From Microstegium vimineum (Eukaryota > Streptophyta > Magnoliopsida > Poales > Poaceae), in contig CM039122.1 in the NCBI GenBank assembly GCA_022036555.1, positions 47,977,600-48,041,599 on the forward strand: 64,000 nucleotides of DNA, given 5' to 3'. Positions 42,109-53,357 of the stretch are shown piece after piece. The notes beneath the pieces were generated by a model. The model did not search any database, was not told where the DNA came from, and worked only from the letters and a program-made list of their open reading frames with translations. The stretch's first letter is position 1; every line of letters starts with the position of its first letter. The position numbers and the translations under genes were made by a program.

Positions 42109-43027
42109 TTCAACTACAAAACCGGGTAAAATACACCCTCCAACTGTCAAAACCGATCAAATTTAGCCCTCGGCTGGTTTTAAAAGTGATTTTCTATTTT
42201 TAAGAGGCGCCAAAATTTTAAATTATTGTTTTGGGGATCTTAACATTTTCAAATGAAAAAACTCAAAACTACAAAGTTGTATATCTCATTGAGAGCTACA
42301 ACTTTAGTATAAAAATTATTTTCATTTGACTCAATACAGAAGATATATTATTTTTTTAAATACGTCAAGCGATAGAACGTGATTATTACGGTGCTGAAAT
42401 TTTATATTATTTTTTCGAGCATCTTAACATTTTTAAATGAAAACATTAAAACTATAAAGTTATATATATCATGGAGATCTATAATTTTATATAAAAGTTA
42501 TCTTCATGTGAAGTTGTATTGAAGAGTTATGATTTTTAAAAGTGGAGTCTTATCACACGATAAAATAATATTGATCTATGACAAGACTCAACATTTTAAA
42601 AAAGTGATAAGTCTTCAATAAAACGTCGGATGAAGATAAGTTTTATATGAAAATTATAGATCTCGAAAATATCTACAACTTTGTAGTTTTAATATTTTTC
42701 ATTTGAGAACATTAAGATATTCTAAAAAATAATATAAAATTTCAGCACACTAATAATCATGTTCTAGCTCTTGCCATATTTAAAAAATAATATATTTTTT
42801 GTATTGAGTCAAATGAAAATAATTTTTATACCAAAGTTGTAGCTCTCAATGGGATATACAACTTTGTAGTTTTGAGTTTTTTCATTTGAGAATGTTAAGA
42901 TCATAAAAAAATAATATAAATTTTAACTCATCTCAAAAATAAAAACCCGCTTTTCAAACCAGCCGAGGGTCAAATTTGTCCGATTTTGATAGTTGGAGGG
43001 TGTATTTTACCCAGTTTCGTAGTTGAA
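42109..43027. repeat. Long inverted-repeat element, about 920 bp
   Basis: The left end CAACTACAAAACCGGGTAAA and right end TTTACCCAGTTTCGTAGTTG are inverted copies. Symmetry runs through almost the whole element, for example CCCTCGGCTGGTTTTAAAA against TTTTCAAACCAGCCGAGGG, and ACTACAAAGTTGTATATCTC against its inverse. The centre is near 42568. Arms are about 450 bp each and AT-rich, with no coding potential. Confidence 0.9.
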
Positions 43028-43460
43028 GGTTGAAAACTGAACTTGTGTGCAAGTTGGAGGTTGAAAAGTGTACTTAACCCATTATTTAATTATGGAATAA
43101 CAACTAGATTTAAAAAGAATTGTCTCATAAATTACAGATAAAATATATAACTAGTTAATTTTTTATCTATATTTAATGTTTTATGTATGCGTTTAAAATT
43201 TCAACGTGACAGAAAATCTGGTAAAGCTTTGAAATTTTGAGAGAAACTAAACATGCCTAACACTTGCTAGCGCAACGCAGTATTAACTCGTGCTAGCGGT
43301 GTGCCCTGGATTATAATAGAAAAAAAACTTGAAACTAATGGACCTTTTAAATTTGGCTCCAGCACCGAGCTTTCTGTCAGGCTGTTATCAGCTCATCTCC
43401 ACGCCTTGCTTCTTCGCTAACATCAATGCAGGCTCCAACTCCAGTTACTATTGGTATGAG
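43028..43460. other. Intergenic, no gene recognised
   Basis: AT-rich; no motif seen. Confidence 0.4.
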
Positions 43461-43812
43461 CATCTCCAACAATTTGCTATTTCTCACTTTTTAAATCTTA
43501 TGTTTTAATAAGTTACTATAATAATTTATCAAGTTGGAAAGAGGTCATCTCCAACAATTTGTTATTTCTCACTTACCAAACAAAAAAAGAAGATTAAAAA
43601 GGAATGAAACTTGCATGCGGGAAACTGAAAGGAGGACTCGCGGGCGAGAGGATGGCAAGCTGATGCGCGCTCACACAAATGACAAACCGATGTAATCTTT
43701 TGGCAAGTGTGTAGAATTGGCAAGTCCAATCGACGAACTGTTGGAGAGTGTTTTTTGATTGATTTGCTAAATTTCAAAGGATGACAAGTGATTTAGCAAA
43801 CTGTTGGAGATG
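43461..43812. mobile_element. Putative MITE with CATCTCCAACA ends
   Basis: The left end CATCTCCAACAATTTGC is inverted at the right end as AGCAAACTGTTGGAGATG. A second internal copy of the left end starts near 43547. No clear target duplication was found. Confidence 0.6.
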
Positions 43813-44468
43813 AAACATGGGCATTTCTATCACAAGCTCACATCCCAGCTTGCATGTGTATTCCCTGCTTTAAAATACGTCTGTCCAGCCCATAAACAGG
43901 GTATTCTGGGCCAGCATGTCAACCGGGCTTGTAGCCAACCTCATGTCCTTTTATATGCTGAATTGATATTTTATAAATGTTTAGTCCCTATGAATGGTGT
44001 TTTACTTTAACAAATTGCATCTAAAATCTTGACAATGCAACAGAAAATTATTGAATTAGATTTCAAAAGTTTTCGTTCAATAGTTTGGAAATTTCTCGTG
44101 GTTGCAAAAAACCATGAAAATTTTGCAATATAACACAATAATAAAGTATTGATAAAACAACATGTTCGGCTGATCGTTTCGATGACTGATAAGTCAGTTG
44201 ATGCTATTTCTGACTGTCTTGTTGTGAGACAAAACACAATTTCAGTGGCTGATAAACCAAGCAAACTGGGCAAACCGGACCCCAAAGAAAAGAAAATTGG
44301 AAAAAAAGCTAAATAACATGTTGTCTGATCCACACGGCGATATAGGCCTTACTCAGTTCGCACGTGGGGTGCCTGTGAGTCTGTGACAGGTCTGATGGGC
44401 CGACCGTTTCTGGGCCACTAGCTGGGCTATTCTATTTGTTTGCGACGTAGAAGCTCATTTGGCAATAA
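43813..44468. other. Intergenic, no gene recognised
   Basis: Short frames without motifs. Confidence 0.4.
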
Positions 44469-44700
44469 TGGTGTGTTTAGATCCAAAAAATTTTGGGTTT
44501 TGGGCACTGTAGCAATTTCGTTTTTATTTGGTAATTAGTGTCTAATTATAGACTAATTAGGTTTAAAAGTTTCATCTCGCGATTTCTCATCTAACTGTAC
44601 AATTAGTTTTTTTTTCGTCTACATTTAGTACTCCATGCATGTGCCGCAAGATTTGATGTGACGGATACTGTACAAAATTTTTTGGAAACTAAACGGGGCC
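44469..44700. mobile_element. MITE with GTTTAG-type ends, TAA target duplication (232 bp)
   Basis: TAA at 44466-44468 and again at 44701-44703 flank the left end TGGTGTGTTTAGATCC and the right end GGAAACTAAACGGGGCC, which are imperfect inverted copies. The TNA-type duplication suggests a PIF/Harbinger (Tourist-like) origin. Confidence 0.72.
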
Positions 44701-47700
44701 TAAGACGGTTATCCCGTTTCTTGTACAAAAAGACGGTCAGTAGTAGTACTTGAGCTTGTTGTGAACAAAACGTCTGGCCGGCCACTGTTCTGCGCAAGGC
44801 CGCGAGCCATTCAGAAATCATACTGCTATATCATAATGTAGACCTAACGCAGGAATTCTGCCATGGCAATTATTTGCGTCTCCAGAAGGATCCGCTACGA
44901 ATTTGGATCACCTGCAGCGGATACTAGGTCCACGCATCGACATCTCTGCCTTTATCATCCGGAGCCTAGCGAGCTCTAGAGTGTAGAGAGTGGTTGTTGC
45001 GATCCATCTTGCACGACACGGTCCACGTCCTGCAGCTTGAGGCCTGATCGAGGGGCGAGGAGGGCCTGAGGCTGTTGTGTTGAGGCCGTAGGCCTCGTGG
45101 TCGTGGGCCTGTGCTGCCGCGTGCATGGGTTTGTGTTTGCGTCCGATCATGGCGGCTACAGTTCTACCCACCATTTGATGTCAGGCAGGAAATGACACTA
45201 GCGCATCATTCCAACTGGGCCAGGTGTTCTCCTGCCAGCGCTTTGTTTTGGCTTAAAAGAACCAAAGAATCTCTGCGCGCGGAAGGCTGGTTTGGTCAAC
45301 CGCCAACCGCTCTACCATGGTACGCAGATCAGGCGAGATCGATGAAGCAGCCAAGCAGGAATGGCGAGATGTTCTTTGGAGTTTCATGCGGAGTAGACTA
45401 CTCTTTCATGTGCTTCGTCCGGAGTCCGGACATGCATGGCGCAGGTCCGCATCTAAATGGTCCGGGAGATGGTCACACATGACATGATACTACTACTAGT
45501 AGATGATACCGAGCAAAGAGCCAGTAAAGAAACCTACGTTATTTACCTGGATGTTGAGTGAACAATGTTCACACTCTGAATTCTGAATGCTTTCCCCCCT
45601 CCCTGCCCTTTTTTACCAGGACAGCACGGCTCCATGTTTGTTTGTTTTGTTTCAGGCACACTGTTTGTTAGTGGTGGAGCGAGTGATTTTGCCTGTGTCC
45701 TTGTGCATTGGCTACCGTGCAAATCTTGACCAAAAGGTGCGTGATCCAACCACTAACCCTTGCGCTAGTTTTTAACGGTTTCAGGCATTCCTACCCCCCA
45801 GTAGCAGAGTGTACCGCACTCCCTTTCCAAGCTGTTTTCTTCAGTTCGATCAGTGCTGCAAAAATAACCGTGCGAGTGCGTGCTGTGTGGTCATCCGCAT
45901 CCGCGCGCATGGGCAGTGTGAGCTTTTCCTTTGGGTCCGTCCATATATATCCGCGCGCATGAGCTGAGCTTTGAATTGACAAATAGACAAATACGCTTTG
46001 AATTGAAATCGACGGTACAGAGCGGAGCCGTATGGCCGTATCCATTACGACGCCGCATCCAGCGATCTTTGCCAGGACTTTTGCGGTCTGAAAAGATAAA
46101 AACGCTAAGGAAAGAAAAAGAGGAGAAGCAAGAACGCGACAGCAGCTAGAGAGGCAAAACGAAAAGCAGTAAAGCGGGGGCGAAAGAAAGAAAGAAATAA
46201 AGAAATCCATGGCGAAAGCTGGGCTACAAAGATTCATCCAAGGGAGGGGATGCATGCAAAAGCGCAGGGCAAAGCGAGCGAAAGGGATATGCGAATCAGT
46301 TCATGGCCTGCACGAGGAGAGGAGAGCCAGCCGCTGCTGCCCATTCATGGCCGAGCTTTAACTCGAGGCAAGATTTCACCAACCGGAACTGCACTTCACT
46401 CATTCACTGCTGCGAGCTTGGGGTACGTGAAAAAGTTGTGCGACTTGCATTATCTTTATTTACTGGTGTGTGAGATTCAGTAGAGAAATAATGGAGATGG
46501 CATGGCCGCATGGGCTCCTTTTTTTTTTATATCACAGTGATCAGGATGGCCCTCCAAGGCTCCAATGCAGATTTATTTTACCATATAAAAAGAGGGATTT
46601 GCTATTTTTCAGTGTGAAGTATTAAGATTTATTTGGCAGTATATTGGCCATGTCCATATTATACTAAGCAAGTAAGCATGACCTAAGAAAGTTAGGGTAA
46701 AAAATTGGCTGTCCGCCTGTCCGATCTTTCAAAAAAAAAAGGATGTCCTTGCTTAGAGTTTCGCGCCTCAATTAACTGACGAGTTCCAAGTGTACGTGTG
46801 CTGGATGATTCATAGAGTATATAATACTAGGTGCTCCATGCGTAGTACAATAATTTGTGCCTCCTACTGCGAGCAGAGGTGAGTGACCAGTGACACTGCT
46901 TAAGCTGGAGCTGGATTAGAAGTGCAGCAAGTGATGCATGACCAGTGATCTCACATGCAAACTGAGAACTGACAGTGCTAGCTCTGTCAGTGGAGAGGTG
47001 GGAGAATATGCGTGATAGATGGAGATGCAGCGTACTAGCAGCAAAATAAACTACGGTTTTCTATTCAGAGGAGCAGCTAATACAAGAAGGGCCACCGCGA
47101 ATTTGGGAAGAGCTGCGTCCTTCATCTCTCTGACAAATCCGATTGTACGTATTATACTACTCCTGCAACTTTTACGGCTAGGAATATTCAATCATCTTGT
47201 AGCGTAGTAAGTAGGAATTGAGTATATTTAGAAGCTTCGGACACTGAGCAGAACTGACCGGTGCTGAAATTTGTTGCATTCCCTATGCGCGTACTAGGCA
47301 CAACGTGCCACAGAAATATACCCGAGATAGTACGTGTAGATTGTGCGGTAGGATTGCAAGGCTTTTCTTGGTTGTTGCTAGAACTAGAACTTAGTAGAAC
47401 TGATCTATACCTTTGATCCTTTTTCTCACATAGGAGTAGTGATCTGTACTACCAGTGAGTGGTATAGCTGTCCGTGCTGCAGCTTATTTGGGTTGCGGTT
47501 GTAGTAGTTGCTGCTGTTCACTATTAGAGTTATTCGGTTATTCCTATACCGCAGCTTATTTCGCCGAAAATTTTCCGTGAAAAAGAAGTAAAAGAAATGA
47601 GAAATAAAAAAAAGAGAAAAGTAAAAAGATTTGGTAAAATTTTTTAAAAAATAAAAATAATAAAATAAACAATGCTGAATAGTGGCCAATATCCTAACAG

Positions 47701-48264
47701 GCCAGGGATTTCTAGCGTGTTAAAGAAAAAAATAGTTATAACTTCACGTCAATATATTGTAAGGATTCTAAGGCTCATTGGGATCACAGGATTGGCTAAG
47801 CAATTTTGTAGGATTTAACTTTCTAAAAGCAAGCCTAATAATATAGTCTACTACTGGTTGTATGAAACCTTACGGTTAACTATTTATAGGATTTAACTTT
47901 CTAAGAGTAAGGCTAATAATATAGCCTACTATTTGTTGTATCCTTACGGTTAACCTCTCAGCCCAATCATATACTCCGTAATAGTTACATCTTTACAATT
48001 AATATATGTCGCACTTGTCTAATCTCACAATTTTTTTTGATTATTGTGTCAAAATTGGTTGTAATTTTATAGTCCATTTCTTCTATCTTTCTTCCCCTTT
48101 CTCCTCCACCTTATCACTTAGTCTGCTTACAACCACTTATTATACTTGCTCTAAGTAAACTTTCCATTGCAATCCTACACTAAAAAAAAAGAAGCCGGTA
48201 AGAGCTGGATTTCTCACCCTGCTATTTATATTACCATATTTAAAGATGGAAAGGAACATATATA
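44701..48264. other. Intergenic, about 3.5 kb, no gene recognised
   Basis: Contains scattered open frames lacking known motifs, a gaaagaaagaaag tract (about 46184-46205) and a two-copy tandem repeat of about 85 bp (about 47813-47965; ggatttaactttcta, then aataatatag and ccttacggttaac). Confidence 0.5.
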
Positions 48265-48520
48265 CACCCTCTATATTATAAAAAGATCATTTTGCACAAT
48301 AACACAGTCTTTAAAACATGACTTTGACTTCATATTTTTATACAAATATTTATTTAAAAATGGTATATTTATACTTTTATGAAAGTAGTATATTTCAAGA
48401 CAATCTGTTTGTATGGTTTTTATATTTTTAACTCAATAATTTAAAAGTTATTTATAATTTATATTTTCAATGTTTGACTAAAACCTCGTTAAAAACATCT
48501 TTTTTACAATATGAAGGGAG
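48265..48520. mobile_element. Stowaway-like MITE (256 bp)
   Basis: The left end CACCCTCTATATTATA and right end ACAATATGAAGGGAG form imperfect inverted ends between TA dinucleotides (48263-48264 and 48521-48522). The interior is AT-rich. Confidence 0.72.
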
Positions 48521-48634
48521 TATAAATTAAGACCCTCTTTAGAAGGGCATTTGTAGTGGCTTCTCTACCGTCAGCTTAATTAAAGCTCTAATAGAAACAG
48601 CACCTGAAGCTAAGCCAGAAACAGTAAAGTCAAA

Positions 48635-48929
48635 GGCTGTGTTTAGTTCCCCAGGAATCCATCCAAAATTCCAAAACTTTACAAGGTTCCTCATCACATC
48701 GAATTCCTATTCTCCGTCACATCAAAATACCGGCACATATATGGAGTACTAAATATAGATGAAATAAAAAACTAATTGCACAGTTTTATTGTACTTTGCG
48801 AGACGAACATTTTAAGCCTAATTAATCAATATTTGAATAATTATTACTAAATAAAAACAAAATTACTACAGTGTGACACGACAAGTGTTACATGATTTTT
48901 TCCCCACATTTCCATCATCTAAACATAGC
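48635..48929. mobile_element. MITE with GTTTAG-type ends (about 295 bp)
   Basis: The left end GGCTGTGTTTAGTTCC and right end CATCTAAACATAGC are inverted. The interior shares the cgagacgaacattttaagcc motif with the copy at 13500-13745. AAA occurs on both flanks, which may be a 3-bp target duplication. Confidence 0.65.
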
Positions 48930-50888
48930 AAAGACGTTTTGCTGCCTTCTCTCTATTTTTGGATAATCCCAATGCCTATCGAACAGGCACACACGATCAA
49001 AATCTGGCCTGCTGAACTTTCCTATGCGGCTTATCTATTCCACACTACGGACAGTACGGTCTATGGAAATACTTCACCCCATCAGCACGCACTCATTCGA
49101 GGACTAGGTGGTGTAGCTAGCTAGCTAGGGTAAATCTTCCAGCTGTAGTGCAACAGAAAGGGAAAGGTAAAGTAAAAGAGCTCTCCATCAGTGATTCAGT
49201 TCAGTGATCTCCTAGCTAGTACAAGTAGTACTCCATTTCTTCTGTTTGCAAGCTTCTTTCAAAGAACGTACTGTAACCACTCGTCCTCAGTCTTCAAACT
49301 TACGTACTACCGACCACAACAGCTCAATGCATGCCGAAAGCAGTATCAGTAGTGTCTTTCTTCCATCTCTGTACGGTTGTACTATACTTAATAGAGACGT
49401 CGTTAGAAATGTCGCTCCGATCCGGATCAAAGTTTTGATGGGAATATTCCACGGCGTATATGCTGGAACATTAATTTCCACAAAAGAAAATTTATCAGGC
49501 AAAAACATAGGAAATAAAAAAATCAAAGAGCATGGTTGGCTTACTTTTTGTGTAGTGAGGCCCCACGTGCACCATGGCGGACAAAACCAAAGAGGAGAAA
49601 AAACGAAATGCTCATCCAATCCAATCACACTGAAATCGTGCAGAGTACGGTCTCCTGTCCTACAAAAGGCAGCAGCAATCATAGACTGATCCAAGAATTA
49701 TGAGGCACTGCTTCATCTTTGGCTCTTTGTTTGCATGTGGGTTACCTATGGGATTTACGGAGAAGATCAGATTTATTCCTTCGTGGTGTTAGTGTCAGCT
49801 GAATGAATGAATGAATGAAGCCTGAAGGGCATGCAGGCGCTTGCAGCAGAGTCTAGTGGTGCATTGGGCCCAAAAAAAAGATCCCTTTGCTTGTAATTTG
49901 CATGTGGCCAGCCACTTGTGATTGTGAGGTCGAAACATCTCTTTGCTACTACGTACAGTGATGCACTACTCGATCACCAGAATTGTCACGACACAATACA
50001 GTGTACGTACATTACTGTTAAGCGTTCTTTTCCAACAGTATATATACTACTAGTAGTTTCCATTCCTTTCTCGGCATGGGAGTGCGTGTCAAAGCCTCAC
50101 TCAAAGGTACGGAGTACTACTACTACTACATTACGTGCAAGTGTGAATGAAGAGTGTCGTCGCTTTGTTCCGTCGTGGAGGATCTACAGTGGATCTCTCT
50201 GGAGAGTGTGTTCTGCTTCCTCTTGCCAATTGTCCCCCCCTTTGGTCACCTGGTGTGTGGGCCGGACGCCAATGCAGGCTAGCCATATGCTGCTGAGCTG
50301 TGAGCTGCCTCATCCTCTTCCTCCTAACCACCAATACCAACATGGATTGTTCATCCTTGTTGCTATGCTGCGTGTGGTGTGGGTCCCAACCCTCGCAAAG
50401 TTGAATATACTGTCGGCTTTGCATTGTCTTCATGCTTTCCCTTTCAAAACGAACGTACAGTACAGTGGACTTTTCGTGACTTGCTAGTGGTGGGTTATAC
50501 CTACCTACTGTATGTGCTCGCTGTCTGGCTGGCTCGCTCGCTCGCGCTCAATGTAATGTATCTAGATGTCTGGCGATCGAGTAAAAGGTTATCGAGTTGA
50601 TAATAGAAGCGGCGGGCGCTGATCTGGAGGCCGGGCGCTTTTGGAAAGTTGCGATTGCGATGCAGGAGATCTAGCGGCGTGGCTTCGCTTGTAGTCTTGT
50701 GCCTGTCAGCTTGTACTAACAACATTGAGAATACTATGTTCCATGCACGCCCACAAAGCCTAACTAACAACATTATAATGTAGTAGATGATGTGTCTGCC
50801 TGCGTCGTCGTCAAGGCTGGTCAATATCTTGTGCATGCCAAATCTCAACGTACGGGACGAACGCGAGAGAGAGAGAGTGAGTGGTAAC
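48930..50888. other. Intergenic, no gene recognised
   Basis: Several open frames of 60-190 codons on both strands overlap one another and show no recognisable domain. A gaatgaatgaatgaatgaa run lies at about 49801-49819. Confidence 0.5.
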
Positions 50889-51129
50889 AAGATAAGACAT
50901 CCCAAGAATCTTGGAGAGTCAAAATATCTAAAGTTTGACCAAATTAATATGATAATATAATAATATTTATGATGTCAAATAAATATTATTAGATTCGTTA
51001 TCAATTATATATTTTTTTCATAAGATGCATATTTAATTTTATAAATCTTTATATTTTTTTTATAATTGTTGATCAAACTTAAGATGCTTCTAGATTTTTA
51101 GAACGTCTTATAATTTAGGACGGATGGAG
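50889..51129. mobile_element. Stowaway-like MITE, left end degenerate
   Basis: The right end TTTAGGACGGATGGAG is followed by TA. The interior (aagtttgaccaaatt ... ttgatcaaactt) has the usual inverted symmetry and resembles the copy at 15361-15610. Confidence 0.65.
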
Positions 51130-53357
51130 TATAGTAATAAAAGAAGCGAAGTAGCAAAGCTGGTAACTAAACCGACCATAGTCACCGGCCTGCACATGGC
51201 TCCCCTGATCGCCCGCACGCCAATGGCCTCTCGATCTCCGTCGCCTCTGGAGTCTAGCAGCTCGACACGTTGTTGTTGTATGTGGGGGTGACGTCTCCGT
51301 CGGCTTACCAATGCGTGCAATCAAACAGTGGGAAAGGCCGCCGCCGGGGGATAGCTGCCGGCTGCCGCGACGGATGGGATGGGAGCCCCATGGAGAAGCT
51401 AGCGACGAGCTGCCGCCCGTGCAGTGCAGTGCATGCATGTTTCATCCATTCATTGGTACTGTACTGTACTGTACGCAATGCCATGCCATGGCCTCTTCTG
51501 CAAAGCCAAAGCATCTGAATCATTATTTCCTGTTCCTTTCCTCGTAAAAATGTAATGGAGTCCCCTGCCCTCGCAGCCTCGCTACAGTGCAGTAAAACAG
51601 AGACAGAGGTGCGGTGAACAGTGACGATGGCGCGCGCACGCACGCTCGCCTGTCCAATTACCAACAGTGGCAGCCAAAGAGAGAGGGCCACCAAACCAAA
51701 CAGAGGCGAGGCAATATGGGGTAAATGATTTGAGCCGGCGGCCCCCACGGAGATTGAACAACAATGCTGCTCCTGCAGCGAGCGAGGCGAGGAAGCATGG
51801 CAAGGGCAAGGGCCAGAAAAGATAGGACTGGCTATGGCCGACGAACGTGGTCAGTGGAGTGGAGCTGCGTTGCCATCTTTGGTGCTACAATCTTCTCGGG
51901 CCCTCGTCTGGGTTTTTTTCTTTTTCTTTTTTTGCTGTCCACAACCCCGAAGAGCAAAGGGCAGGCAATGGATCGGAGTGAGTGGTCCTCGGCTTCCGCT
52001 CCGGAACGGAGGAGCAGTGAAACAGTGCCCGTCAAAAAAATGGGTCGACGAAGGAGGATGGAAAAAAAGAGGGGGAAAAGAAAAGGGAAAGCGAGCCTGT
52101 CATTGGTGCATGATCATTTCACGGGCCATCGTCATATTGGTGGTGGTGGTGGTAGCTTTTTTCATTTCATTTCGTTTTCTGGTTTTCAGCCAGCTCGTTT
52201 TCTACCCCCGCTGGTTATTATTACGAACAGTTTCAGTACCGCTATTAATAACAGTATACTAACAGTATTTAATGAACTAGCCGTAGGAAATCTCGAAGAT
52301 CTGGAGATTTTATTTAGGAAACTGGTGACGGTTGTGGCGCCGCGGTGGAAGAAGGCCTGCACGGCTCCGTGACCAAACGGCAACGGCGTCTCAACACCGC
52401 ACCGCACCGCACGCCCCAGCGGCAGATGAATCGCGTGGGATGGGATGGGACTATTGGGAGGAGCAGAGGGCGGCAGAGGCAGAGGCAGAGGCGGGCAGCG
52501 CGCGTCGATCTCACCCTGGCGGATCCGCTGATGGAGACCGGTCAAGCCCGTCGTAGTAGTACGTGGTGAGTGAGAGCGGGCGCAATCAAGACGGCCCTGC
52601 CCCTGACTCCCTGAGCACACCTGACATCAAACCGAGCAACTGCTACGGCTGCACCCGCATGCAGACGCCGCAGTCGCAAGCGGCAATCCACTGCTGCTTG
52701 CTTTGCTGGCCTCTCCCTCCTCTCCGTTTGCAGCGCCCCCCGTCGCTCGGCTCGGCTCACGCACGCCCCTCCAAAGACAAGCGGACAAAAGAGGAAGGCG
52801 GCCTTGGCCTCTCTCCCTCGCTCGGCTGTCCGTCCGTCCCCCGCCTTCACGTTCCCCGTCACCGTCACGCCCCTGTTTCGTTTCGGTATTTCGTCTGTTT
52901 GCCCCCATCCCTCACCGCAACGCCGCCCGCAACGCAACAACAACAAGAGCCGCCTGCCACATCAAGCCCAAGCCTTGCCTGGAAGAAAGCGAGAGTAGAG
53001 TGGCTGCGCGAGTGCAAACAAACCCAAAGAGAAGATTCTCCCCACCAACATACACAAACACCACCCCCGCCCCCCGCGGCGGCGCGCGATCACCAGTCTC
53101 TGCTCTACTCTACCATCCAGTGCACGCGCGTTATAATCATCCGCAGCAGCCCACGGCCCGCGCTGCTCGCTGCCTCGTGGCGTCATCGTCTCGTCGTCAT
53201 CCGTGTCTCCTCCCCCTATTCACTTCGCCGACGCCCCCCTAGAGCACAACCCGCCCCGCCCACCCAAAGCCCCCGCTGGCCATGCCGCCGCGAGGGAGGG
53301 TTTGAGTGAAGGGAAGCCCATAGTTTCTCCGGCCGACGCGACGCGTTTCCGGGCTTG
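51130..53357. other. Intergenic and 5' region of the DUF630/632 gene
   Basis: 51130-52600 has no recognised gene. 52600-53357 becomes very CT- and GC-rich, as expected for the promoter and leader of the downstream gene; open frames there lie on both strands and look like composition artefacts. Confidence 0.5.
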
